Origin: Microvirga aerophila
GTDB taxonomy: Bacteria; Pseudomonadota; Alphaproteobacteria; Rhizobiales; Beijerinckiaceae
Reading direction: 5' to 3'
DNA: 41,666 bases
Assembly (NCBI RefSeq): GCF_003332305.1
Contig: NZ_QOIO01000050.1
Span: 1-41,666 of the forward strand
Positions 18,070-26,065 of the stretch are shown piece by piece; the first letter of the stretch is position 1, and each line of letters starts with the position of its first letter. The notes below the pieces were generated by a model. The model was not told the DNA's origin. It worked only from the letters and a program-made list of their open reading frames with translations, and did not search any database. The translations under genes were made by a program, and so were the position numbers.

Positions 18070-19241
18070 GTGGTTCTCCTGTGCAGTCAGGTGGACCGGA
18101 TGGTCAGGCTGTCGGTGCGGCTGGAACCCGCACCGACGGCCGCGCGGCCGTCCGGACATCAGGATCAAGTTCCTGATGTTTTGGAAGATGGAAGACATTC
18201 CTGGATTTGGCAAGGCCCAATGCCAACGGCTCTTAGGCCATGGTTAACAGGCGGTTGCCGTCCGTCGAGAGCGCCCTGCGAAGCGAAGGCCTGCCACGTC
18301 CTGACCAGGTCCTTCTCGCCAGCGTGGTGGGAGTTGCAGTGGACGATGTCGGCAAACTTCAAAACATGGAGCTGTTCGGGTAGGTTGACCGAGCACAAGC
18401 GAGCCTTGCAGCGGCATACCCCGCTCCAACTCTCGCGCAACCGAGCTTGGCTGATCGTCTCCGGGTCAATGACCATCGGGTAGATGTCTGGCGCCAAGCC
18501 GCCTTCCGATGCGCCCTCGGCTGAATTGCAAAACTCCCATCATCCACTGACGCTGGTACACGAGACGGCCTGAATGGCTTGGATTGTAACCCGCCCATGC
18601 GGCCCTCCGCCGGTCATCGCGCCCCCGGAAGTCAACCGAGCGGCGGGAGGGCCCTCAAGCATGTGGCGCTGGTCGCTGCGTCGCACGCCAGATGGCTCAG
18701 CAGGGCAAAAGATGTGCATGGCCTCAACGCGCCCGTTGTCGACGGGGCGGAGTCCCGCACGGCTACGCCGCCTGTGGGAGACCTGCAACACGACCGCCAC
18801 AGGATCCGCTCCAGCAAGCCGAGCGACGTGTCGTCCCCGCAAGTCGGCAACCAGCGCGTGCGCCACTGAGCCCACCGCGGGAGCAAAGTCCGCTCGCCTC
18901 ATCGGACGGGGCGGGAATAGCCAGGCGAGCCATCACAGACGGACGGTTGTCTCACGCTGCGCACTGGGGTGGGGGTGTAGCGCTGCGCAACTGCAATGCC
19001 TGGGCCCGGACTCGAAAGCAGGTCGCGACAAACTTCGTGAAACAACGTTCAGAATCATCACGAAATCATTTGTCTGTGCTCGACGATTATTCCTCCTCAG
19101 GAAATACAAGGGGTTAAGGCCCGAATCAATCCTGCTGCGCGGCTAAGATTCCAGTTGTCAAGTTTCCGAATCTGGTAAACGATGAGTTAACAACGGATTT
19201 GCCCGGGCGCTTTCAGTCGTGAACCCATCCGGTCGAAAGGG
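18070..19241. other. Gene-poor region of about 1.2 kb
   Basis: No open frame here has both a plausible start and protein-like composition. The last 200 bases are AT-richer, consistent with a regulatory region upstream of the KfrA-like gene. Confidence 0.4.
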
Positions 19242-19271
19242 TTGCCGCGGTGTAGGCTACACCGCTACGCT
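19242..19271 (+). promoter_or_regulatory. Candidate promoter and operator of the KfrA-like gene
   Basis: GCGGTGTA (19247-19254) and TACACCGC (19258-19265) form a perfect 8-bp inverted repeat with a 3-base centre. It lies between a -35-like TTGCCG (19242-19247) and a -10-like TACGCT (19266-19271) with an 18-base spacer. KfrA proteins repress their own promoters through such palindromes, so self-repression is likely. The site is 37 bases before the start codon. Confidence 0.5.
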
Positions 19272-19307
19272 ACAGTCCCATACAGGGAATGGCAGAGGGG
19301 GTTCAGG

Positions 19308-19808
19308 ATGGATGTGGTTATGGGTGAGGATGAGGAGCCGCGGCGCCTCCCGCGGGCGGACTTGAACGAGGAGCAGGTGCACGCTGCCTGCGACTCGCTC
19401 AACCTGAAGGGGGTGGAGCCGACCTACAAACTGGTCCGGGCCGAGCTCGGCGACCATGGCTCGTACTCGACGATCGCGAAGTACGTCAAAACGTGGGGGC
19501 CTGGGGCGCGGCCGCAGGCGCCGAACATGCCGGTGGACCTTGTCAAGGATACGAACCTCTTCGCCAAGGCCGTCTGGGCGGTCGCGTTCAACAGCGCGAA
19601 TGCCCTGTTCGACAAGGAGCGCGACGGATACAGGCAGCAGGTGGAGGAACTTCTCCAGGCCGTGAAAGACACTGAGTCCGACAACACCCGCTATCAGAGG
19701 GCGCTTGCCTCGAGCCAGTCCATCGTGACTGCCCTCGAAGTCAAGTGCGCAGACTGCGAGCAGCGCGTTGCGGAAGCCGAGGCCGACGGTTGTTCGCCTG
19801 CAAGGTGA
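19308..19808 (+). CDS. kfrA: KfrA-like plasmid DNA-binding protein, frameshifted 3' end
   Basis: The frame from ATG 19308 (after AGAGGGGG) gives 166 residues. Residues about 15-75 match the KfrA N-terminal DNA-binding domain (EEQVHAACDSL...GVEPTYKLVRAELGDHGSYSTIAKYVKTW), known from plasmid regulators that bind their own promoter. A helical part follows (RDGYRQQVEELLQAVKDTE), the start of the long coiled coil. The frame ends ADGCSPAR, but one frame over from about 19790 it continues RLQGEVAGLVKALKEVAV and ends ADAIDS with TGA at 19930-19932. A one-base insertion in ggttgttcgcc explains this. Even when repaired (about 207 residues) it is short for KfrA, which usually has a coiled coil of 200 residues or more. 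It suggests plasmid or chromid origin for this part. Confidence 0.75.
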   Translation: MDVVMGEDEEPRRLPRADLNEEQVHAACDSLNLKGVEPTYKLVRAELGDHGSYSTIAKYVKTWGPGARPQAPNMPVDLVKDTNLFAKAVWAVAFNSANALFDKERDGYRQQVEELLQAVKDTESDNTRYQRALASSQSIVTALEVKCADCEQRVAEAEADGCSPAR

Positions 19809-19964
19809 GGTCGCCGGACTGGTAAAAGCGCTCAAGGAGGTCGCCGTCCGTGGCGAGCCCGACGATCAGCCCGGGGACATCGCCGCGGCGGATAGCCTTT
19901 CCAGGATCTTGGCCGACGCCATCGACTCCTGATCTCGTCCAGGACGGACGGGTCTGGAGGAAAA

Positions 19965-20012
19965 TCGAAGCCCCCGACGGGCCGCCGTGCAACGGCCCGT
20001 CGGGGGCTTCGA
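19965..20012. terminator. Perfect 20-bp stem hairpin, probable bidirectional terminator
   Basis: Arms 19965-19984 and 19993-20012 are perfect 20-base complements (tcgaagcccccgacgggccg and its reverse complement) around the loop ccgtgcaa. Read on the minus strand the stem is followed by TTTT (19961-19964), so it can end minus-strand transcripts; on the plus strand no T run follows. It lies 32 bases after the repaired end of the KfrA-like gene. Confidence 0.7.
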
Positions 20013-20212
20013 CCTATTGACTGGCGACTTGTTCGTGCGCGGCCCGCACAAAGGCGGATCATGATGACGGGCGTCCGCACCTGCCGGTTAGGAATTCGGG
20101 ATCGCAACCGCCCTTGTTCTTGACGGACGCATCGCCGCGAGGGACATCCCTGTAATGGATTTCCAAGGCATGACGCCGTCACTGGGAGTAACGGGGGGAC
20201 AGGGTCGACTTG

Positions 20213-20614
20213 CTATTCCCGGTCGTGACCGAGGTCGCCCAAATCCTCAACTTCAGAGCTGTGCGCCTCACGAAGGAGCATCCTTTTATCGTGCTCGTCG
20301 CGGGCCCTGAGGCGCAGGTTCTCTATAGTCTCTCGCGTGAACTTCTCATCGAAGCGCCTACCTTCTGGAAGCCGATGCTCCAGGACGCGTAGGATAAGCC
20401 TTTCGAAGAACGGGTCTTGTTCTGATTTATCCTGCTGGCCGTCATCCTCCAGGATAAGTTCGAAGGCCTTCGCGGCAACCAAGCGGTGGTTTGGCCTTCC
20501 CTCGGATTTGTGGGTTGCGCGGCGTTCCTGCTGGAAGCTGCGCTCACGTTCCTTGCGGCGGCGCCCGCGTTGTCCGTTGGTCGTCCGGTCTTTCATATGG
20601 TCTGTCATCCTCAT
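20213..20614 (-). CDS. Hypothetical charged helical protein, 133 residues
   Basis: Start ATG at 20614 (a second ATG at 20608 is possible). The protein is very rich in Arg, Glu and Lys. A basic N-terminal arm (NGQRGRRRKERERSFQQERR) is followed by helical segments LVAAKAFELILEDDG and DPFFERLILRVLEHRL. This looks like a small nucleic-acid-binding or partner-binding protein, but no family was recognised. It lies on the minus strand downstream of the toxin-antitoxin pair at 21099-21715, separated by an IS630 fragment. The composition argues that this strand, not the opposite one, is coding. Confidence 0.5.
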   Translation of the reverse strand: MRMTDHMKDRTTNGQRGRRRKERERSFQQERRATHKSEGRPNHRLVAAKAFELILEDDGQQDKSEQDPFFERLILRVLEHRLPEGRRFDEKFTRETIENLRLRARDEHDKRMLLREAHSSEVEDLGDLGHDRE

Positions 20615-20785
20615 ACGCCCACGGTCCCTGGCTTTTCATGGAAGGTGGCGGCCTTGACCTCAAGCTGAAGCGCTGGCCTCTCGGACACGGCGTGCCTCCC
20701 TGAAGCCAAGTAGCATGGAGATCATCAGATCGCATCAGGCTGCCTGAGTATAACCTGAAAGAACGAGACGGTCGGCACGGCTTAA

Positions 20786-20989
20786 GGTCCGGATTTGGAC
20801 CCGATTGAGCAGGTGTTCGCCGAATTCAAGGCGCTGCTGCGCAAGGCTGCGGCTCGAACTTTGGACACGCTCCGGCGCGCCATCTGCAACCTGTTCGCGC
20901 CACACGCATGCTGGAACTTCCTCAACAATTGTGCCGGGTTTCATTACACAATTCGAGATGAGCGGTGCCTGGATGGCAAGTGCTGTTGA
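20786..20989 (+). mobile_element. IS630-family transposase, C-terminal fragment
   Basis: The frame reads GPDLDPIEQVFAEFKALLRK, the conserved D-x-N/D-P-I-E block with the last catalytic Glu of the IS630 DDE domain. It continues to the family ending (APHACWNFLNNCAGF). A stop sits just upstream (20783-20785) and no N-terminal part is next to it, so this is only the last fifth of a transposase. It marks a past insertion or recombination end. Confidence 0.8.
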
Positions 20990-21098
20990 GGAGTTATTGA
21001 AAAGGCAGGCCGAACAGACCGAACGGGGCCGAGCTTTGAAACAGGGGATCGTGCAGATCGATGATAATGTTGCTGCCATCGATCGCGTGTCTGTGGGT

Positions 21099-21440
21099 TC
21101 AGGCTTCGAGCAGCCTGCGTGCCAAGACCGACTGCATGTCGCGTCGGCCGTCTGCGATCAGGTAGATGATGACCTGTCGACCTGTTACGCGGTAGATCAC
21201 ACGGTACGGCCTGAGCGAGGTCTGCCGGTACTCTTTGATGCCCAGCGCGGCCAGCTCTTTCGGAAAACTGCCGCGCTCCGGAAAGCGTGACAAGTTCTCC
21301 GCGGCCTCCATCAACTGATCCAGCACGCGGTTGGCGCTGTCGACACAGTCGAACTCAGTGATGTAGTCGTAGATCGCCTCCAAGTCCTGCTCAGCGCCCT
21401 TGGTAAGCAGGACTTGGAATTTCGCAGGCGTGCCTGCCAT
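21099..21440 (-). CDS. RelE/ParE-superfamily toxin
   Basis: Protein of 113 residues typical of the ParE/RelE fold. It starts with strand FQVLLTKGAEQDLEAIYDYI, two helices and the basic segment RFPERGSFPKELAALGIKEYRQ. The strands YRVIYRVTGRQVIIYLIADGRRD and a C-terminal helix follow. ParE members poison gyrase and RelE members cleave mRNA; which applies here cannot be told. The longer FPxRG and IADGRRD pattern is usual for ParE/YafQ-like plasmid toxins. Its ATG overlaps the antitoxin TGA (TGATG at 21440-21442), so translation is coupled. Confidence 0.9.
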   Translation of the reverse strand: MAGTPAKFQVLLTKGAEQDLEAIYDYITEFDCVDSANRVLDQLMEAAENLSRFPERGSFPKELAALGIKEYRQTSLRPYRVIYRVTGRQVIIYLIADGRRDMQSVLARRLLEA

Positions 21441-21715
21441 CAGTCGGCGGCTCGCTTCGCCCGCAAGCGAGCGACGATATCAGCTGCAGGCTTGGTCTTG
21501 CCTGCCGCCACGTCCTGATTGCCCAGCGCCAGGATTTTCAGAAGCGCCAGCGTTTCCTGGGTTTCCTCAAACGAAGCAATGTCCTGCAAGACCGCTTTGG
21601 CTTCACCGTTTTGTGTGATGACCAGTGGTTCACGCTGCTCGGCAAGATTTTTCAAAACCTCGGCGGCGTTGGCTTTGAGATAGCTGATCGGCCTGACTTG
21701 GGATGAGTAGCGCAT
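21440..21715 (-). CDS. Phd/YefM-family antitoxin
   Basis: Protein of 91 residues. The N-terminal Phd/YefM fold is clear: VRPISYLKANAAEVLKNLAE, then PLVITQNGEAKAVLQDIASFE, which binds DNA as a dimer. The C-terminal part (ALLKILALGNQDVAAGK...) would wrap the toxin. It is the first gene of the pair and likely represses the promoter at 21743-21771. Confidence 0.92.
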   Translation of the reverse strand: MRYSSQVRPISYLKANAAEVLKNLAEQREPLVITQNGEAKAVLQDIASFEETQETLALLKILALGNQDVAAGKTKPAADIVARLRAKRAAD

Positions 21716-21742
21716 GGCTATCCTGACGATTGGGCAGGGCCA

Positions 21743-21771
21743 AATATAGTCTTTTTATGGTCTTATTGCAA
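21743..21771 (-). promoter_or_regulatory. Sigma-70 promoter of the RelE/ParE-Phd pair
   Basis: On the minus strand, TTGCAA (21771-21766) and TATATT (21748-21743) are separated by exactly 17 bases, 27 bases before the antitoxin start. The spacer holds two imperfect direct copies, AAGACCATA and AAGACTATA, a plausible binding site for the antitoxin. Confidence 0.7.
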
Positions 21772-22169
21772 GAAAGCTTTGAACCAGTCTCCCGACGGCG
21801 AGACAGGGACCGCCCAGCGTGTCGCAATTTGCTCGCCTGCAACGCTGACCTGAGATGATTGGCAGCTTCTTTCGGCACGCAGGCATCTCTGTTGCATGAT
21901 TTCCGTGACGATCATTAAGATTATCCAAACTGGTTAAAGGAAGCGTTGAGCTCTTTGCTAGCCCGGAGAATTTTTGCCTATGGTTTACGGTTTCGGCCTG
22001 AAATGAACCGCAGTATGGGGCGGATTCGGCCAAGACTTTGCACCACCACGGAAGGCGGTTCGGGTCGGGAGCTTCTCGGACGCACGGTGAGGAACAGGCC
22101 ATTGATAATGGTTTATGGAAGTCCGTACTGTCTTGGGCCGTCCTGCCAAGGCTTCGAAAGAGGTGCTTT
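21772..22169. other. Spacer of about 400 bases
   Basis: Divergent region between the toxin-antitoxin promoter and the small ORF at 22170. Minus-strand frames across it are Cys/Ser/Pro-rich and not credible. AAAGAGG at 22157-22163 serves the next ORF. Confidence 0.4.
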
Positions 22170-22532
22170 GTGACAAAGCTCAAGGAGCGTCTCGACGGCA
22201 TCAACACGGTCAACACGCTGTTGGTGGAAGCGGGGGCGAAAGCAGGGCCGACGGCGGTGAGTACTCTACGCCTCGCTCAAATCGAGACCAGAAAGGCGCG
22301 ACTGGATGTGCTCCGGAGATTGCAGCAAGGTATGAAGAAGGGCGCGCTCGATATGGTTAAGGTTCAGGTAAACTTTGCCAGTTATACCGACGGCACGAAC
22401 GTCACGGCCTTAACCTCCCCCGGACGAGGCCACCCTGTTCGAAAGCCCCGTCCCCGGCGGGGCTTTTTCTTGGGTTCGAAGACCTCCCGCCCGCTCAGAT
22501 TTCGTGACGATGCCGGTCGATGCATACGGTAG
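22170..22532 (+). CDS. Small hypothetical ORF, 3' end probably frameshifted
   Basis: GTG at 22170 has AAAGAGG seven bases upstream. The first 65-80 residues look like a real helical protein (MTKLKERLDGINTVNTLLVE...LAQIETRKARLDVLRRLQQG). It then enters a 120-bp block that also occurs at 40945. In the other copy that block stays open as VKVRVSFAS...ALPLPDEATLF, while here an extra base near 22411 shifts the frame. A terminator hairpin at 22442-22470 falls inside the nominal frame, so the true 3' end is probably earlier than 22532 or the gene is damaged. No function is known. Confidence 0.4.
   Translation: MTKLKERLDGINTVNTLLVEAGAKAGPTAVSTLRLAQIETRKARLDVLRRLQQGMKKGALDMVKVQVNFASYTDGTNVTALTSPGRGHPVRKPRPRRGFFLGSKTSRPLRFRDDAGRCIR
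22351..22474 (+). repeat. Dispersed repeat, copy A (other copy 40945-41074)
   Basis: About 120 bases that match 40945-41074 in the same direction, with shared runs such as gttaaggttc, ctttgccagt, ggcacgaacgtca and cccggacgaggccac. Copy A keeps an intact terminator hairpin at its end; copy B has lost the right arm. It could be the 3' end of a repeated gene family or a small RNA with its terminator. Confidence 0.75.
22442..22470 (+). terminator. Rho-independent terminator
   Basis: Nine-bp stem AAAGCCCCG / CGGGGCTTT (22442-22450 and 22458-22466) with a 7-base loop and a T run 22464-22468. It ends the transcript through repeat copy A. Confidence 0.85.
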
Positions 22533-22539
22533 CCTGGGT

Positions 22540-23124
22540 CTAGCGGAGTCGACGCATCAGATCGGCTGGCAGGTTTCCTTGGGCGGCTCTGGTGTGGACG
22601 GCCAGGAGGGTGGCCACACTGGCAGCATCACTGATGGTGCCATCGAGAGCGGCGGCCACGGCGTCCCGAAAAGGCAACCGGCGGATGGTCAAGTCCTCCT
22701 GTGAGTCGGGATCCGCCGCTCCTTGGCTCAAATCCCAGGCCACAAAGCAGGGCGCCCTTTCATCCGTGACGCCGGGCGACACCATCAGACGAAAAAGCTC
22801 GAGCCACTGCCCGGCCGTGGCCCCGGTTTCTTCCTTGAGTTCGCGTTGGGCCGTTTCAAGGGGATCGACGCTTTTCGACCCTGACCCGCGAGGGAGTTCC
22901 CAGGTGTAATCCCGCGCGAGATAGCGGTACTGACCGATGAGGCGGGTGGAGCCATCAGCGAAGATGGGGAGGACCGCGATTACATAGAAGCGGAAGCGGA
23001 GTGCCGTATAAGGGTGGATCCTGCCGGAGCGATGTCGGACCTCGTCTTGATCCACATCGACATAGCGGCTCTCATAGAAGCGCTGGGAGGACAGGGTCTC
23101 CCAAGGGTTGATTTGATCTGGCAC
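22540..23124 (-). CDS. Nudix hydrolase, ADP-ribose pyrophosphatase-like
   Basis: Hydrolase of nucleoside diphosphate-linked compounds, about 194 residues from GTG 23124 (TTG at 23154 is the other possible start; neither has a good ribosome site). It begins NPWETLSSQRFYESRYVDV and continues with the substrate-domain strand FRFYVIAVLPIF and the Nudix helix PLETAQRELKEETGA. The core REL-x-EE-x-G is intact, so metal binding is expected. The first Glu of the G-x5-E part, present in most relatives, is Val here (GSGSKSVDPLE). The following PGVTDERAPCFVAWDLSQG fits the ADP-ribose/NDP-sugar group. The gene is single and convergent to the small ORF at 22170. Confidence 0.88.
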   Translation of the reverse strand: MPDQINPWETLSSQRFYESRYVDVDQDEVRHRSGRIHPYTALRFRFYVIAVLPIFADGSTRLIGQYRYLARDYTWELPRGSGSKSVDPLETAQRELKEETGATAGQWLELFRLMVSPGVTDERAPCFVAWDLSQGAADPDSQEDLTIRRLPFRDAVAAALDGTISDAASVATLLAVHTRAAQGNLPADLMRRLR

Positions 23125-23575
23125 GATCCGATGGTCCGGTGGTTTGCTGCACAATCATGGGGGTTAACATGGCTTGTACATGATCGGTTGCGGGGCGGCC
23201 GGGAGAACCCTGATGCACGTTCAGGCTACCTCGTGGCAGATCGGCTTGATGGGGTTGAGCACAGGGTCGCGGATACCGGTGCCCCACCGTGCCGGACACC
23301 GGTCCACACGCCATGATTGAGGGGGCTTATCCCCGGGTGTCATCACCGACGCCGCGGTTTGGCCCGCTGTCACGTCCTGACGGCGGCCTCGGCCGGGCGC
23401 GCCTCAAGCCTGTAGGTCTTCGCTTCAGGCGCGCAGAGCCGTTGCGTTCGGCTGGTTCTGGGCGATCCGGCGGTGTCCTGCTAACGACTTGTTAGTCATA
23501 CGGGTGCATGCTCGACCGGTTAGGCGGCGGGCGCACCTCCTCAAGACCCACGTCCGAGAAAAAGGCACAGGGTCT
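23125..23575. other. Spacer of about 450 bases
   Basis: Divergent region between the Nudix gene and the small gene at 23576. No credible frame was seen. A small inverted repeat ctaacgacttgttag occurs near 23480. Confidence 0.4.
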
Positions 23576-23803
23576 GTGGCATCCGCACACAACAAGGTTC
23601 ACAAGCAACGTCGTACTGTCCTGAACCGCGCCCGCACCTTGGCCCAGTCCGGATCGTATACCGATTTCAGCGGGATTGTCGCGGCGATGCGGGACGTGGA
23701 GGGCTTTGACACCGCCCAACGCTGGTTTGCGGAGGCCGCCTTTCGGGCGCAGCTCAATAGGCTGTGCGAATTGGCGAACACCAAGCGGGTTGCCTCCCCG
23801 TAG
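23576..23803 (+). CDS. Small hypothetical protein, 75 residues
   Basis: GTG start at 23576 with AAAGG 11 bases upstream; the frame is open to 23489 but the upstream residues are Arg/His-rich. The protein is helical: KQRRTVLNRARTLAQSGSYT, then DFSGIVAAMRDVEGFDTAQR and a final helix EAAFRAQLNRLCELAN. It has no membrane segment. I could not assign a family; the helical pattern looks genuine. Confidence 0.55.
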   Translation: MASAHNKVHKQRRTVLNRARTLAQSGSYTDFSGIVAAMRDVEGFDTAQRWFAEAAFRAQLNRLCELANTKRVASP

Positions 23804-24016
23804 GAGTTGGGGGTGAGCCGCCGCGGGGCAACGGCGGATTGCAAAGGGTCAGGCTGCCGCCCGTCGCTGCAAGCGCTCCGGTGCCGCGCCAAGGCGGCCT
23901 GGTCGCCGAGCATTCCACAACACCTGTGTTTCTGCCGCACACCGTCGCTCTCGGTATCACCGCGCACGTACTCTATGGTACGAGGCACTTGCCCTTCATG
24001 TCAGAGGACCAGCGAA

Positions 24017-25225
24017 GTGCCTGATCGCCAGCCTATCCCTCGTGACGCAACTCTGAGCCTTCACGCCGGTGCGGGCCGCCGCGAGATCGGCGCGCCGGCG
24101 TCCTCGCCGCCAGTGATGGCAACCAGCTTCTTCACCCATCCGGACGCCGTCGGCTTCTCGGCCCACGACCTCAGCGAGGCCGCGCCGCATTTCTACACAC
24201 GGTGGAGCAACCCGACCCTCACCCTGCTGGAGGCGCGCCTTGCGGCTCTGGATGGCGGTGAAGCGGCCCTTGCCTTTGCGAGCGGGATGGCGGCCATCAG
24301 TGCGCTGTTCCTGGACCGCTTGGCGAGCGGAGACCACTTGGTGCTGTCCAATGTCTGCTATGCGGGCGTGGCAGAACTCGCCCATGACACTCTGTCCAAA
24401 CACGGGATTACCGTCACCCCCGTTGACACCTCAAGCCCCGCGGCAGTGGCAGCGGCCATGCGGCCGAACACCAAACTCGTGCACATCGAAACGCCGGCCA
24501 ATCCGATCCTGCGGATTTCTGACATCGCGGCGCTTGCCGCCATCGCCCATGCCAGTGGAGCCGAGCTCTCCGTCGATGCGACCATTGCCACGCCGCTCGG
24601 CACCAAGCCGCTGACGCTGGGCGCGGATTACGTGGTGCATTCGCTCACGAAATACATCGGCGGGCACGGCGATGCGCTCGGGGGAGCTGTGATCGGGGGC
24701 CAGGAGCGGATGGCGGCCTTGCGCAAGGGCAGCCTCATTCACCTCGGCGGCTCCCTCTCGCCCTTTGCCGCCTGGCTGATCCTGCGGGGTCTGGAAACAC
24801 TGGCGCCCCGCATGGCCCTGCACGAAGCCAATGCCCGCCGGGTGGAGGCCTTCCTGGCCGCTCACCCGAAGGTGCGGTCGGTGTTCTGGCCGGGGTCGCC
24901 GCGTCACCCGCAGTATGACCTAGCGGCGCGCCAGATGCGCACCTTCTCGGGGCTGGTGGCCTTCACGGCCAAAGGGGAGAGCGGGGCCCTGGCCCGCCAG
25001 CTTGCCGAGCGGCTGCAGGTCGTCTCGTATGCGGTGTCGCTGGGCAAGACCAAAAGCCTGCTGTTCTACATCCCCACGGATGACATCCTGCGGTCGTCGT
25101 TTCACCTCGAGGGAGAGGAGGCGCGCTCCTATCGCGACTGGGCGGCTGATGGGGTGTTGCGCTTCTCGGTTGGGCTGGAGGACCCCGACGACATCATCAG
25201 CGATCTTGATCAGGCTCTCGGGTGA
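24017..25225 (+). CDS. PLP-dependent Cys/Met metabolism enzyme (cystathionine gamma-lyase/synthase family)
   Basis: Trans-sulfuration family enzyme of 402 residues, full length. GTG at 24017 follows AGAGGACCAGCGAA. The N-terminal TLSLHAG and the substrate-loop region SFFTHPDAV are followed by YTRWSNPTL. The PLP-phosphate loop is FASGMAAISALF, then VHIETPANP and DATIATPLGTKPLTLGADY. The Schiff-base lysine lies in HSLTKYIGGHGD (Lys212). The C-terminal part has SLGKTKSLLFYIP and FSVGLEDPDDIISDLDQAL, with the usual SVGLED signature. Members include cystathionine gamma-synthase, beta- and gamma-lyase, and methionine gamma-lyase; the exact substrate cannot be fixed by sequence alone. The gene stands alone. 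Confidence 0.92.
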   Translation: MPDRQPIPRDATLSLHAGAGRREIGAPASSPPVMATSFFTHPDAVGFSAHDLSEAAPHFYTRWSNPTLTLLEARLAALDGGEAALAFASGMAAISALFLDRLASGDHLVLSNVCYAGVAELAHDTLSKHGITVTPVDTSSPAAVAAAMRPNTKLVHIETPANPILRISDIAALAAIAHASGAELSVDATIATPLGTKPLTLGADYVVHSLTKYIGGHGDALGGAVIGGQERMAALRKGSLIHLGGSLSPFAAWLILRGLETLAPRMALHEANARRVEAFLAAHPKVRSVFWPGSPRHPQYDLAARQMRTFSGLVAFTAKGESGALARQLAERLQVVSYAVSLGKTKSLLFYIPTDDILRSSFHLEGEEARSYRDWAADGVLRFSVGLEDPDDIISDLDQALG

Positions 25226-25512
25226 GCAGACCACGTCGAGAGTACGAAGGGTCTAAAACAGGTGGATCTGGTGGACCAGCGCCTGTTGGCGGCATGCACA
25301 TCAGGCCGTTCGGGGCAGCGTTGAGGCGGAACGGCCCATCGCCGCGATCGAGCATTACCCCGCCAAGTGGCGGCAAGCCTCCCTACGGCGTCGGTGGTTG
25401 CAGGCTCGCCGACTGCGTATGGCGGCGCTGTGGCGTTCGGGCTCATTCCCGTTACGCATGTTTAGATGATTGGCTTGCCGTAAGCGACCGCTCTGTCATT
25501 AGGCGGTCCGTT

Positions 25513-26061
25513 TCAGGCTTGACGGTAGAAGAGCACGCTGCCCGTTGGGACGAGCTGATGGAACACGTCAAAGTCTGCCAGATTGCGGGTGAGCACGACG
25601 CAGCTGCGCTCTAGAGCGTGGAGGTAGAGAATGGCGTCGTTGAGAAGGGCCTGCTCCTTGGATCGGCCAGTCAGGCGCGTCGTAAGCCCTGCCAGCATTC
25701 CAGCTTCTCCAAGAACCCGCGTGGATGGCGCGGTCAGGCGATGGGCCGGGATATCATCTTTGATCACACCTCGCAGTTCCTTCAGAGTGTTGGGCGTTTC
25801 GGGGTGCTGTGGATCGAGACGTCCAAAGAGGTGCGTGAGCTCTGCAAGACAAATTGAGGAATGGTTGGAGATGCGTGCTCCAAGCAGATCATCGACGCTC
25901 CGCGGCACCTTGCCCTGAATGACGTCGATGTAGACGCAGGTGTCGAGCATCAGCTCGGGGCCTGCCTCGATTTGTTCAGGAACAAAAGGCAAATCATCGT
26001 CAGCGCGGCGGGAGACAGCACAGGAACTGCGCTGGGCCTTGATCCTGCGCAATGCCGCCAC
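25513..26061 (-). CDS. PIN-domain toxin (VapC-like ribonuclease)
   Basis: Second gene of a toxin-antitoxin pair. The PIN fold shows four acidic positions: MLDTCVYIDVI (Asp), ICLAELTHLF (Glu), LLNDAILYLHAL (Asp) and LTRNLADFDVF (Asp), as expected for a metal-dependent ribonuclease. An unusual N-terminal extension of about 50 residues (basic, then DDDLPFVPEQIEAG) precedes the first Asp. The GTG at 26061 is 4 bases after the antitoxin stop. An ATG at 26132 inside the antitoxin gene is an alternative, giving 206 residues. Translation is clearly coupled in either case. Confidence 0.85.
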   Translation of the reverse strand: MAALRRIKAQRSSCAVSRRADDDLPFVPEQIEAGPELMLDTCVYIDVIQGKVPRSVDDLLGARISNHSSICLAELTHLFGRLDPQHPETPNTLKELRGVIKDDIPAHRLTAPSTRVLGEAGMLAGLTTRLTGRSKEQALLNDAILYLHALERSCVVLTRNLADFDVFHQLVPTGSVLFYRQA

Positions 26062-26065
26062 AAGA

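Noticed and set aside
18165..18479. Minus-strand frame starting MVIDPETISQ
   Set aside because: No ribosome binding site, many Cys/His/Gln without pattern, and the upstream part of the frame is open without a better start.
21755..22216. A 153-codon minus-strand frame over the toxin-antitoxin promoter
   Set aside because: It would cover a good promoter, and its Cys/Ser/Pro-rich composition is not protein-like.
23807..24016. Upstream in-frame extension of the PLP enzyme
   Set aside because: The added residues are Cys/Arg-rich, and the GTG at 24017 has a strong AGAGGA ribosome site and the normal family N-terminus.
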